Below, in pieces: positions 43,818 through 52,906 of a DNA stretch of 64,000 nt; the stretch's first letter is position 1; each line of letters begins with the position of its first letter. Below the pieces are notes generated by a model. The model was not told the origin of the DNA. It searched no databases and was given only the letters and a program-made list of their open reading frames with translations. Position numbers and translations under genes: made by a program. Origin of the DNA: Myxococcales bacterium (GTDB lineage Bacteria; Myxococcota_A; Polyangia; Polyangiales; GCA-016699535). The DNA lies in assembly GCA_016699535.1 (NCBI GenBank), contig CP064980.1:1372001-1436000 (forward strand). The letters are read 5' to 3'.

Positions 43818-45059
43818 ATGCAACGTGTCTACGTCACGGGCCTTGGTGTCGTGAGTTCTGTCGGTTTTGGCATTTCAGATTTTTGGAATGCTTTGATTGC
43901 AGGAAAGTCTGGCATTTCAGAGGTCGACCTATTTGATACATCATCTTTGGACCGCCATTTGGGGGGCCAGGTCAAGGGTTTTCGTCCGCGTGATTTTCTA
44001 ACGGCGGCAGAGGCACGTCGTGCAGGTCGCTGCTCAGCGATGTGTATTGCAGCGGCGCGCATGGCGATGGATCAAGCTGGGCTCACCGAGGAGCAACTCA
44101 AAGCAGACCGCACTTCTGTGGTCTTAGGCACCACGATGGGCGAAGCCGATGTTATTTCGGAACTCGAAGAAGCTTGGGTTCACGACGGTGCCGAGGCTCG
44201 CGTTATTGTTCCCAAAAACATTGTACGTTGTGGCGCAACATTAATTGCGATTCACGTTGCGCGATCGGTTGGAGCACGCGGTATGGTGCAAGTTCTTCCT
44301 GCGGCGTGTGCTGCTGGAAACTATGCGATTGGTTTTGCGGCCGATCAGATTCGCGCCGGCCGTGCGGATGTGGTTGTTACGGGTGCTGCCGAGGTGCTTG
44401 AAAAACTTGAGTACGCTGGTTTTTGTCGTCTCGGAGCGATGGCGCCCGATACCTGTAGACCCTTCGATCAGAATCGCAAGGGTCTGATCCTTGGAGAAGG
44501 GGCTGGACTGATGATTTTGGAATCTGAGGCGCACGCGATGGCGCGTGGAGCAACGCTTCTCGCTGAGGTCGGTGGTTTTGGTTTAGCGTGCGACGCGCAT
44601 CACATCACAAGGCCGCATCCGGATGGCATTGGAAGTATTGCCGCCATGCGGCGCGCCATATCAAGTAGTGGTCTTCAGCCAGAGGACGTTGACTTCGTCA
44701 ATGCACATGGCACGGGCACCTCGGCAAATGATGAAACCGAGTCGCGGGTGATGCATGAAGTGTTTGGGCAAAGAAAGGTTCCTATCTCGAGTGTCAAAAG
44801 CATGATCGGACATTGCATGGGCGCAGCAAGTGCTCTTGAAGCGCTGACTTGCGTGATGAGTGTTCAAAGTGGTGTTTATCCACCTACGATGGGCTATGAG
44901 ACACCGGATCCGGCTTGCGATGTCAATGTGATTGCCAACAAAGCGCAAGCAGGAAAAGCCGATATTGTTTTAAACAATTCTTTGGCTTTTGGTGGCTACG
45001 ATGCGGTGCTGTGTTTTGCCAAGCCAGGATGCTTGCCAGACAATGTGGGGCGGGCGTAA
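43818..45059 (+). CDS. Beta-ketoacyl-ACP synthase (KAS II/FabF type)
   Basis: A 413-residue condensing enzyme with a full Cys-His-His set: Cys in VLPAACAAGNYAIGFAA, His in NAHGTGTSANDETE, His in SSVKSMIGHCMGAASALE. It condenses acyl chains with malonyl-ACP. A -10-like TATAGA at 43802-43807 is upstream with a short leader. It overlaps by one base with the next, related gene (TAATG). Divergence from FAAL and coupling to two more genes suggest a special pathway rather than the housekeeping cycle. Confidence 0.88.
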   Translation: MQRVYVTGLGVVSSVGFGISDFWNALIAGKSGISEVDLFDTSSLDRHLGGQVKGFRPRDFLTAAEARRAGRCSAMCIAAARMAMDQAGLTEEQLKADRTSVVLGTTMGEADVISELEEAWVHDGAEARVIVPKNIVRCGATLIAIHVARSVGARGMVQVLPAACAAGNYAIGFAADQIRAGRADVVVTGAAEVLEKLEYAGFCRLGAMAPDTCRPFDQNRKGLILGEGAGLMILESEAHAMARGATLLAEVGGFGLACDAHHITRPHPDGIGSIAAMRRAISSSGLQPEDVDFVNAHGTGTSANDETESRVMHEVFGQRKVPISSVKSMIGHCMGAASALEALTCVMSVQSGVYPPTMGYETPDPACDVNVIANKAQAGKADIVLNNSLAFGGYDAVLCFAKPGCLPDNVGRA

Positions 45060-46252
45060 TGGAAGCGTTGGCGGTCACCGGTTATGGGATAGCGAGTCCT
45101 CTGGGAGTGGGTAAGGCTGCGTTTGAAAAGGCTTTGGCAAAGGGCGATGCGGGCCGCTTTTTCAGAACCGACGGTCCGATCAGTGGCGAGCAAACGATTA
45201 AGGACGCCTGCGTTGCTTGGCTTGCCTCGTTTGAAGCCAAAGACTATCTAGGAAACAAAGGTCTTCGCAATCTTGATCGTCTGACCAAGCTCCTAGTGGT
45301 TGCAGCAAAATACGCGCTCGAAGATGCGAAAATTAAAAGCGATGGCAAGTTCATTGCGCTTAGTCCAGAGCAAGTTGGTTTGTGCTCATCAACGGCTTAT
45401 GGTTCACTTGAGGCGATTACTGAACTTAAACTTGTCGCAGAGCTAGAAGATCCACGTTATCTGAATCCTGCGCGCTTTCCGAACACCGTGATTAATGCAG
45501 CCGCGGGCTATGTCAGTATTTGGGAAGATTTGCAAGCTCCCAATGTGACGCTTGTCAATGGCAATTGCGGCGCTCTTGATGCAGTGCTCAGTGCAGGCAC
45601 TCATTTGGAACATTTGCGAGGTGATGCCTTCTTGATTGGTGGCGGTGAAGCGATTTCCGAAGCACTTTATCTTGCTTTCGATAAACTTGGCGCCGTTGCG
45701 CATGCCACTCAAAAGTTTGCTCCCGGTGATCCACAAAGCGAGGGAATGCGCATTGGCGAAGGTGCGGCCTATCTTTGTGTCGAACGACAAAACGATGCAA
45801 AGGCGCGTCAGGCCACGATCGAAGCGAACATTACCGGCTACGGATCTGCCTTTGAGGTTCCGCGTTCCGAAGTCGAGATCGTTCATGGTTCAAGCCTGGC
45901 TGTAAAACGAGCGATCTCTGGCGCGATGATCGATGCTGGAGTAGGTCCAAGCGATATCGATCTTGTTTGTTCATCTCTTAGCGGTATTCCGCTCATGGAC
46001 AACGCTGAGCTTTCAGCGATTGATGAACTTTTTGGTTCATCGACTTCGGTTGTTGCTCCGAAGGCGTTATGGGGGGAGACTTTGGGCGCGAGTGGAGCTT
46101 TAGGCTTGGCGGCGACAGTGGCCTGGCTTGGTGGTGTTCCGCTTTGTGCCGTGTTGCGGCAAGGTTCCAGTTCAAAGATGAAACGAGCCGTAGTGACGAC
46201 AATGGGTTATTACGGCAACGTATCTGCGGTGGTCATGGAAGGTGTAAAATGA
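45059..46252 (+). CDS. Ketosynthase-like protein lacking both catalytic histidines
   Basis: A protein of 397 residues with the KAS fold (GYGIASPLGVGKAAFEKAL; LLVVAAKYALEDA; FLIGGGEAISEALYLAFDKLGA; RIGEGAAYLCVER). A Cys is kept in the active-site position (VNGNCGALDAVLSAG). The HGTGT block is replaced by CSSLSGIPLMDNAEL and the GH block by APKALWGETLGASGALG, so both His are absent. It could be a chain-length-factor-like partner, forming a heterodimer with the upstream ketosynthase. Start and stop are both overlapped by neighbours (TAATG and ATGA), so three genes are translated together. Confidence 0.82.
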   Translation: MEALAVTGYGIASPLGVGKAAFEKALAKGDAGRFFRTDGPISGEQTIKDACVAWLASFEAKDYLGNKGLRNLDRLTKLLVVAAKYALEDAKIKSDGKFIALSPEQVGLCSSTAYGSLEAITELKLVAELEDPRYLNPARFPNTVINAAAGYVSIWEDLQAPNVTLVNGNCGALDAVLSAGTHLEHLRGDAFLIGGGEAISEALYLAFDKLGAVAHATQKFAPGDPQSEGMRIGEGAAYLCVERQNDAKARQATIEANITGYGSAFEVPRSEVEIVHGSSLAVKRAISGAMIDAGVGPSDIDLVCSSLSGIPLMDNAELSAIDELFGSSTSVVAPKALWGETLGASGALGLAATVAWLGGVPLCAVLRQGSSSKMKRAVVTTMGYYGNVSAVVMEGVK

Positions 46253-47478
46253 GTTGGATAGAAGAAAAAGCACACAAGGAGCTTGAACGCGTTCGAGAAG
46301 CTCGCGACAAACAAGTTTACCCTTTTTTCAAACCCTTTGAGACGGGTGGTTTGCACACAACCATTGCAGGCTCACCGATTGTTAATTTCAGCTCAAACGA
46401 CTATCTTGGCTTAACCACGCATCCCAAGGTTAAAGAAGCTGCGAAAAAAGCGGTGGATATCTTTTCGTGTGGTCTGAGTTCTTCGCGCGTGCAGGCGACA
46501 ACTACTGCGCATGTTGAACTTGAAGAACGTCTCGCTCAATGGATGGGCTTCGACAAAACATTAATCTTTACGACAGGCTACCAAGCGATGCTTGGAACCA
46601 TCATGTCGCTTGCCGATCAAGACACTACTTTGATTTTAGACAACCTAAGCCATGCTTGCATCTTAGATGGAACCTTCCTCGCCGCTGGAACCCCGACCCG
46701 ACAGCCTGAAGTTCGGTTTTTCAATCACAACTCGGCGCGTTCTCTTGAACGTATATTAAAGAGCAAGAGCCGAAAAAATGCATTGGTATTGATTGAAGGT
46801 ATTTACTCGCTTGATGGCGATATGGCCAAAATCAAAGAATTCGTCGATATTTGTGATCGCTACGATGCGGTGATGATTTGCGATGATGCGCACGGCACGG
46901 GCACGCTCGGCAAAACAGGCAAGGGCATTATTGAGCAATTTGGTCTTGAAGGCCGCGTGCCGATTGTGATCAGCACTTTTTCAAAATCCCTTGGCGGGAT
47001 CGGTGGCATTCTCGCTGCATCGGAAGAGGTGGTTGATCTTGTCAAGCACACTGCGCGCTCATTTTTGTTTAGTGCATCTCTGCCGGTGCCCGTTGTTGCT
47101 GCGGCTTCTACGATCTTGACGATGCTTGAAGAGGAAGGCGAGGCGTTGCTTGGCGAGCTGCATGAAAAAGCGAACTACATGCGCAAGAGTTTGACTGGCC
47201 TTGGTTTTGATTTGGGTCTGAGCGATACGCACATCATGCCTGTGATGTGCCGGGATGAGCGTAAGGCTTTGTTCATGCATGTTGCCTTGCTTGAGAGCGG
47301 CGTGATGATGGTGCCTATTACCTATCCAGGTGTGAAGAAGGGTGAAGAGCGCTTGCGTGTTAATATTACCCGTGGCCATAGCAAAGACGATATGGACAAA
47401 GCGCTTGAACTTTTGGACTCCTATGGCCAGGCTTTCTATGTTCAATCGGGCGAAGATCTTGGTCCAATGGAAGCTTAG
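46249..47478 (+). CDS. Alpha-oxoamine synthase (serine palmitoyltransferase/AONS family)
   Basis: A protein of 409 residues, PLP-dependent: NFSSNDYLGLTTHPKV, GLSSSRVQATTTAHVELE, NLSHACILDG, CDDAHGTGTLGKTG, and the PLP Lys in TFSKSLGGIGGILAAS near residue 245, followed by KHTARSFLFSASLP. These enzymes join an amino acid with an acyl thioester, with loss of CO2, to give an aminoketone. The KHTARS-FSASLP block resembles serine palmitoyltransferases of Bacteroidetes and deltaproteobacteria more than BioF. Acyl-ACP from the linked FAAL/ACP/KS genes is the likely acyl donor. Amino acid unknown (Ser, Ala or Gly possible). Confidence 0.85.
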   Translation: MSWIEEKAHKELERVREARDKQVYPFFKPFETGGLHTTIAGSPIVNFSSNDYLGLTTHPKVKEAAKKAVDIFSCGLSSSRVQATTTAHVELEERLAQWMGFDKTLIFTTGYQAMLGTIMSLADQDTTLILDNLSHACILDGTFLAAGTPTRQPEVRFFNHNSARSLERILKSKSRKNALVLIEGIYSLDGDMAKIKEFVDICDRYDAVMICDDAHGTGTLGKTGKGIIEQFGLEGRVPIVISTFSKSLGGIGGILAASEEVVDLVKHTARSFLFSASLPVPVVAAASTILTMLEEEGEALLGELHEKANYMRKSLTGLGFDLGLSDTHIMPVMCRDERKALFMHVALLESGVMMVPITYPGVKKGEERLRVNITRGHSKDDMDKALELLDSYGQAFYVQSGEDLGPMEA

Positions 47479-47552
47479 GGACGCCCCTAGTGCGTTTTTC
47501 TTTAGGCCGAATTTACTTTTAAAACTTCGACAGCTCTTCGTTCTAGATTGAT

Positions 47553-49667
47553 CTAGGCTTTATCTTCCGACTTTTGAACTGGAAACTTACTCGCATGAGA
47601 CTTCATGTAGAGATTGGTTAAGACAGAGGAAGGATTAGGGCGTCCGAAGAAATAACCTTGTGCCTCATCGCAACCGGCATCCCTAAGGAATTCTAACTGC
47701 TCCTTTGTTTCTACCCCTTCTGCAATCACTTGAAGGCCTAAGGCCTGTGCAAGATTGATAACGGCTAGAGAAATGGCTTCTGCCTCCGCTTTGATTCCAA
47801 TGTCCGCGATGAATGACTGATCTATTTTTAAGCAGTGCACAGGTAAGCTCTTTAGATAAACTAGAGATGAGTAGCCTGTTCCAAAATCATCAACTGCTAC
47901 ACGGACTCCGATCTCACCGAATTGTTTCAAAACTTGGCTTGTTAGATCGAGATTTGCAATAAGGCTGGTCTCGGTGAGTTCCAGTTCTAAACAAGCGGGC
48001 GGGATTTTATATTGTTCAATGGCTTGAAGTACAGCTTTTACAAAATCTTCGGATTCAAGCTGTCTGGCAGAAACGTTGACAGCCACTCGAATATCGCGAA
48101 TGCCACTTTCGTGCCACAGACGAATCTGTTTGCAAGCCTGTGTAAGAACCCATTGACCCACTTCTTGGATGAGTCCACTTTTTTCAAGAAGGGGAATAAA
48201 CTCAGCAGGCGAAATAACTATATCGTTGTGGTGCCAACGCAAAAGAGCTTCAGCTCCAACCAGAGCCCCATTGGCTATGCGATGCTGTGATTGGTAAACT
48301 AAATCGAACTCTTGTCTAGTAAGTGCTTGGCGAAGATCTCGCTCCATGCGCTGAACGCAGAGCTCTCTAGCGTGGGTTTCAGCGCTATAGAATTCAACAT
48401 GAACATCGTTGTCCCTATCGCGATGCGCTCTGCCGCGGTGCATCGCTTGTTCGGCATATTGCAAAAGCTCATCGACTGTGTTGCCATTTTCCGGATAGAG
48501 CGCCACTCCAATACTCAAAGGCAATTCATGGACGCCGTTATCATTGGCTTTGTTTTGGGCCCTCACGGTTCGAATTTTTTCAAGAACGGAGAGAGCTCTG
48601 GCCGCCGGTTTTTCTCCAGGACACGCAATCCCGAATTCGTTTGCTCCAAGCTTTCCGAGTTTATCTGGTATATCAATGCACAAACGAATTTGATCGGCTG
48701 TCGTTTGTAAGACGGCATCGGCCACATCGTAGCCTTTCTCTTCATTGAGCAGGTGAAATCGATCCATGTTGAGATACAAGAGTGCAACACCGGTATGATT
48801 CAAACGTGCGCGTGATATAGCCCGGTGCAGATGATTCCTGAAAAGTTTGCGTTTTGGGAGATGCGTAAGTTCGTCATAGTGAACAAGCTGAGCGATGCGC
48901 CGAGAGTTGGAGTGTCGTTCGATAGCAAAACCAATTGATCGTACCAAGGAGCGACCACTTGCTTCCCATTTGAATAAATAGTCTTCGGCTCCGCTTTGTA
49001 CTGCTTTGATAGCGCGCTCTTCGTCTTCGTGTCCGCTAAGGACGACAATAGGTATTCCAGGATGACTGTGTCGTAGTGTCTCTACGCTTTCAAGTCCGTC
49101 TGCATCGGACAAACTGAGGTCCAATACAATCGCTGAAAAAGATTCTAGCTTTAGTTTTTGGATTGCTTCGGTCAAAGAGGTTGCTGAAGTGAGCTTTCCT
49201 TTCCAGTCGGTGGCTTGCAGCCTCTTTGTAACAAGCTCAATGTCAGTGGGGTTGTCCTCTATGAGAAGCACATGTTTCGTTTTTTCGCTGTGGCGTCGTT
49301 GATGGTAGCGTTTGATAGCGTACTCAAGACCACTTATGAGTTCTTCTGGAGCCCAGGGTTTATAAACGATTGAGGTAACTGCATCGGAGATAAAGACGGT
49401 TGATGGCTCAACTTCGAGCTTGCCAGTGACGACCATATAGGTGGCATGTGGTAGTTTCTTTTGAATTTTAGTGATGAGCTCCAGTCCGCTCATTTCCGGC
49501 ATATCGAGATCGACTGCTACGACTGAGTAGCTATGCTTTGCAACTTGTTTGAGCGCATCGGATGGCAGAGCCGCTGTATCGATTGTCAAATGTAGCGGAG
49601 CGAGTGCCCGAGTTGCGGAACGTAATACTGCTGGTTCGTCATCGACGAGTAGGATGCGATCCTCCAT
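47553..49667 (-). CDS. REC-REC-GGDEF-EAL cyclic di-GMP phosphodiesterase
   Basis: A 704-residue cytoplasmic regulator. Two receiver domains (about 1-120 and 130-250) keep their Asp in VVAVDLDMPEMSG and IVLDLSLSDADG. The GGDEF domain (about 265-430) is degenerate (KLGANEFGIACPG), so it should not make c-di-GMP. The EAL domain (about 440-690) has EALLRW, ELELTETSL, VAVDDFGTGYSS and VIAEGVETKEQ, all active-type. Hence a two-input phosphodiesterase that breaks down c-di-GMP. No partner histidine kinase is in the window. A TACACT box lies near the start. Convergent with the oxoamine synthase gene. Confidence 0.88.
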   Translation of the reverse strand: MEDRILLVDDEPAVLRSATRALAPLHLTIDTAALPSDALKQVAKHSYSVVAVDLDMPEMSGLELITKIQKKLPHATYMVVTGKLEVEPSTVFISDAVTSIVYKPWAPEELISGLEYAIKRYHQRRHSEKTKHVLLIEDNPTDIELVTKRLQATDWKGKLTSATSLTEAIQKLKLESFSAIVLDLSLSDADGLESVETLRHSHPGIPIVVLSGHEDEERAIKAVQSGAEDYLFKWEASGRSLVRSIGFAIERHSNSRRIAQLVHYDELTHLPKRKLFRNHLHRAISRARLNHTGVALLYLNMDRFHLLNEEKGYDVADAVLQTTADQIRLCIDIPDKLGKLGANEFGIACPGEKPAARALSVLEKIRTVRAQNKANDNGVHELPLSIGVALYPENGNTVDELLQYAEQAMHRGRAHRDRDNDVHVEFYSAETHARELCVQRMERDLRQALTRQEFDLVYQSQHRIANGALVGAEALLRWHHNDIVISPAEFIPLLEKSGLIQEVGQWVLTQACKQIRLWHESGIRDIRVAVNVSARQLESEDFVKAVLQAIEQYKIPPACLELELTETSLIANLDLTSQVLKQFGEIGVRVAVDDFGTGYSSLVYLKSLPVHCLKIDQSFIADIGIKAEAEAISLAVINLAQALGLQVIAEGVETKEQLEFLRDAGCDEAQGYFFGRPNPSSVLTNLYMKSHASKFPVQKSEDKA

Positions 49668-50005
49668 AGCAACGCTAGTGTATCAGTAATAAGTGTTTAA
49701 GAACAAAAGGCGACGGTGTTCTGTGTGACAGTTTGTACATTGTGCGCAGCTGTGGTGCTTCCAAGAAGAATGAAAAGAATATATTGCGATGGACATTGGG
49801 TTAGCTGTGCGATGGTGATGTAAGCAATAGAAAGAAAAGTCTATCCATGTATGTGTCGTGTCAAAGAAAAAATTGGAGCAAACTAAACAGCTGTTTGTGA
49901 TATTTTTATGTGGTGTTTTGGATGAGGCTTTCTTGGAATTCTTGGTGTTTTCGGGTAATTCTGAGTGCTTGCGCTTTTTGGGCCGATTTGCTTGACTGCG
50001 ACGCT
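49668..50005. other. Gap without gene upstream of fabI
   Basis: About 340 bases of AT-rich sequence. The one clear element is the palindrome at 49885-49896. A 5' extension of the fabI frame to 49910 has no family support. Confidence 0.5.
49885..49896. promoter_or_regulatory. Palindrome AAACAGCTGTTT upstream of fabI
   Basis: A perfect 12-bp palindrome about 110 bases before the fabI start, of the form AAAC-N4-GTTT seen in PsrA/FadR-like (TetR) fatty-acid operators. Control of fabI by such a regulator is an inference. Confidence 0.35.
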
Positions 50006-50926
50006 ATGAAAATCGACCTCTCAGGAAAACGTGCCTTTGTTGCTGGTGTGGCGGATGACGGTGGTTTTGGTTTTGCCATTGCCAAAGATCTCGCGGAAGC
50101 TGGAGCGGAAGTTGTTGTTGGAACGTGGCCGCCTGCGTACACAATATTTACGAAACTGTTAGAGCGAGGACGAATGGATGACTCGCTTAAGTTATCGGAT
50201 GGCAGCAAGCTTTCCTTTAAAAAAATCTATCCGCTTGATGCCGACTACGACACCCTTGAGGACTGCCCTGAGGAAATTCGGAGCAGCAAGCGTTACCAAA
50301 ACCACAGTGATTTTTCGATCCAAGGTGTTTGCGATGCGATGGTGAAAGACTTTGGTCCCAAACCTGTGGACATTGTGGTGCACAGTCTTGCCAATGGTCC
50401 TGAGGTTAAAAAATCGCTCATCCATACTTCACGTAAGGGTTATCTTGCAGCGATCGGAGCTAGCAGCTACTCGTATGTATCGATGGTGCAGCGTTTCTCT
50501 CCTATCATGAACGCAGGTGGTTCGTTTTTGTCGCTTACTTTCATGGCTTCGGAACGGGTGGTTCCGGGTTACGGCGGCGGCATGTCCACAGCTAAGGCGG
50601 CTCTTGAATCCGATACGCGGGTGCTTGCGTATGAAGCGGGTCATCAATGGGGCGTGCGGGTGAACTGCATCTCAGCAGGGCCTTGGGCATCACGCGCTGC
50701 TAGTGCCATTGGTTTCATTGGCAATATGGTTGAATACGCTGCTCGAAATGCAGCTCTTCCGGAAAAGCTAAACGCTACCGAGGTAGGCTCAGCAGCCGCA
50801 TTTTTGTGCAGTCCACTGGCTAGCGGCATCACGGGGACTACGGTCTATGTTGACAAAGGTTATCACAGCATGGGCATGGCCCTCGATGCTGTGCCCTCAG
50901 ACATCGATACTCCCTGCCTCAAATAG
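50006..50926 (+). CDS. fabI: Enoyl-ACP reductase FabI, plant/chlamydial-like
   Basis: A protein of 306 residues: GKRAFVAGVADDGGFGFAIAK (broken: VAGVADDGGFGFAIAK is the NAD site), a long insertion after GTWPPAYTIF, SLANGPEV, and the catalytic pair in YGGGMSTAKAALESD (Tyr and Lys). The extra segment (residues about 50-85) and the WPPAYTIF block resemble the ENR of plants and Chlamydia rather than E. coli FabI. It makes the last reduction of each fatty acid elongation cycle. The ATG at 50006 starts the conserved MKIDLSGK; upstream ATGs have no support. Confidence 0.9.
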   Translation: MKIDLSGKRAFVAGVADDGGFGFAIAKDLAEAGAEVVVGTWPPAYTIFTKLLERGRMDDSLKLSDGSKLSFKKIYPLDADYDTLEDCPEEIRSSKRYQNHSDFSIQGVCDAMVKDFGPKPVDIVVHSLANGPEVKKSLIHTSRKGYLAAIGASSYSYVSMVQRFSPIMNAGGSFLSLTFMASERVVPGYGGGMSTAKAALESDTRVLAYEAGHQWGVRVNCISAGPWASRAASAIGFIGNMVEYAARNAALPEKLNATEVGSAAAFLCSPLASGITGTTVYVDKGYHSMGMALDAVPSDIDTPCLK

Positions 50927-51034
50927 GGACAGCTGTACCTCTTTTGTCTTGGAAATGTAGTCCAATGTTTCCAGGGCTGAGAGCGTATTGCAATAACTAT
51001 TTAGTTTTTTTCGTGAATCTCACAGGTATGCTTT

Positions 51035-52075
51035 TTGCACACACTACTTGTTGTGAAAAGCTCGTGGACAGAACTGCTTTCTCTTGTTGCCCATGCCGCG
51101 GTCGTTGCCGGGTTTGCTCCTTGCTTTTCGAGTGGGTGTATCGCTCAAAGCGGAGCTGAGCCCATTGATCAGTTTAGTGGCGCGGTACAGAGACCCGCAC
51201 AGATGGTACGTGGCGTAGATCAACCTGCTGAGCCTGGTGAGTGGTGGACGGCGGGTTCGGTGTTTGAAGGAACAGGGCTATATCCAAAGTTTCATACACG
51301 TCATGGGACCGACTGGTTCCGCCTTTACAGACATCCCAGTTTCAATCCTGTTCGTATCCTTTTTAACAATGAGGGTAGCAAAGGCGAGACTTCGCAAGCC
51401 ACCGCTCTAGCTATTTATAACGAAACCGCTAGCGCAGCGAGCGAGTACTACCAAGCGGGTGCACGCGATTTTATTGTTCTCAATGAACCAAATATCGAAG
51501 GCTGGCCAAATCTTTGGTCAAGTGCTGAAGAATTTGGCATTGTGTTCAAAGAGCTCTGCCGTCTTTATAGCGAGACTTTTCCTAGTATTCATCTCTGGTT
51601 TCCAGGACTTTCTCCCTCATCGTCTGGTGGATATGGCCCTCCTCAAGACGAATTTATTGCGCGTGCGCTGAGTGCAGCATGGGGTAAAGAAAGCTTTGGG
51701 GAAGTGTACGATGCATTCGATGGAGCTCCTCCGTTTTACGGCGTGGCTATGCATGCTTATACGGATCGCGTTTGGGAGGGGCAGGAGCAAAATGCTGTAA
51801 ATGATTTGATCTCGAAAGTATATTCCTTCCGAAGTAGACATCAATGGCGTTATGGACCTCTCCTTATTGGTGAGTTTAGTGTTAACCGTCCTGGGCCGTC
51901 TGAGTACAAGGCCAAGGTCTATAAGATGTTCTATGAAGAGCTAAGTTCGATAGGCAATGTGTTTGGTGCCTATAGCTTTACCGCAAGTTGGGGGCCGACG
52001 GATGATGCTAACCAAGAAGGATGGTTTCCGAACGGTATTCACTCTGAATACAAAAGGCTTATTGGATTTGAATAG
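51035..52075 (+). CDS. Secreted glycoside-hydrolase-like TIM-barrel protein
   Basis: A protein of up to 346 residues with a signal-like N-terminus (SLVAHAAVVAGFAPCFSSGC). The body resembles clan GH-A: FIVLNEPNIEGWPNLW has the Asn-Glu-Pro of the acid/base (strand 4), and YGPLLIGEFSVNRPG has the second Glu (strand 7). So a retaining glycosidase or a related sugar-binding protein, family not resolved. The start is uncertain: TTG at 51035 or GTG at 51053, neither with a clear ribosome site. It is not in an obvious operon. Confidence 0.6.
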   Translation: MHTLLVVKSSWTELLSLVAHAAVVAGFAPCFSSGCIAQSGAEPIDQFSGAVQRPAQMVRGVDQPAEPGEWWTAGSVFEGTGLYPKFHTRHGTDWFRLYRHPSFNPVRILFNNEGSKGETSQATALAIYNETASAASEYYQAGARDFIVLNEPNIEGWPNLWSSAEEFGIVFKELCRLYSETFPSIHLWFPGLSPSSSGGYGPPQDEFIARALSAAWGKESFGEVYDAFDGAPPFYGVAMHAYTDRVWEGQEQNAVNDLISKVYSFRSRHQWRYGPLLIGEFSVNRPGPSEYKAKVYKMFYEELSSIGNVFGAYSFTASWGPTDDANQEGWFPNGIHSEYKRLIGFE

Positions 52076-52088
52076 TGGATACGTTTTG

Positions 52089-52889
52089 CTAAAACGACAA
52101 AAAGATTTGTGTTAGCAAGGCGTCGGCGACTAAAATCGTAATGGAGACAACCACCACTGCGGAGGTGGTTGAGCTGCCTACGCCTTCGGTACCGCCGAAG
52201 GTATGCATTCCAAAGTGGCAGCCTAAAATCGAAATCAAAAAGCCGAAAAAAGGTGTTTTCCCCAAACCGGCCATCAAATCCTGCATGCGAACGGTATCAA
52301 GTGCCGTAGCCAAAAAGAAAGGCGCCGGGATTCCAAAAGTGATCCGGCAGACAGTCAGTGCACTAAGAACTCCGAGCACAAGCGATATGCAGGTGAGCAG
52401 CGGCATAATTGTAATTCCTGCAAGTACACGCGGGACAACCAATTTGCGAATGGGATCTGCGCCAAGAGCTCGAATGGCATCAAGCTGTTCAGTGACCGCC
52501 ATCGAACCGATTTCGGCAGCCATGCCTGAAGCGATTCGGCTACCAACGACCAGAGCGGTAAGTGACGGAGCCAATTCACGTACCTCCGAGAGACCAACAA
52601 TACGGCCCACGGTGTCTTTGGCTCCAAACATTTCCAGGGAAAAAGCAAATTGAATAGCCATGACGATGCCAACAAAAATCGAGGTGGCTATGGCAATCCC
52701 AAGGGATCGTACGCCGAGTTGTTCAAGTTGATAGAGGTAGGCCCGAGGCTCGAAACGGGTAGTCACAAGCGCAACAATCGCGTTTTTGGTAAGCAGGGTC
52801 ACCTGACCGGTCTGCTTGAAAAACACGAAAAAACGGCGACCCCATGGTACGTGGGCGCCGGGCGGCAGACTGTAGGTACTGTTGGCCAT
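52089..52889 (-). CDS. mlaE: MlaE-type ABC lipid transporter permease
   Basis: A 266-residue inner-membrane protein of the MlaE family: TSIFVGIVMAIQFAFSLEMFGA, LAPSLTALVVGSRIASGMAAEIGSM (shown in parts), EQLDAIRALGADPIRKLVVPR, and GMHTFGGTEGVGSSTTSAVV. With an ATPase (MlaF) and an MCE protein it moves phospholipids between membranes. Neither of those is beside it here. The upstream gene encodes a small lipoprotein 17 bases away on the same strand, perhaps an accessory. Confidence 0.87.
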   Translation of the reverse strand: MANSTYSLPPGAHVPWGRRFFVFFKQTGQVTLLTKNAIVALVTTRFEPRAYLYQLEQLGVRSLGIAIATSIFVGIVMAIQFAFSLEMFGAKDTVGRIVGLSEVRELAPSLTALVVGSRIASGMAAEIGSMAVTEQLDAIRALGADPIRKLVVPRVLAGITIMPLLTCISLVLGVLSALTVCRITFGIPAPFFLATALDTVRMQDLMAGLGKTPFFGFLISILGCHFGMHTFGGTEGVGSSTTSAVVVVSITILVADALLTQIFLSF

Positions 52890-52906
52890 GGGCAGAAGCT
52901 TCTTTT

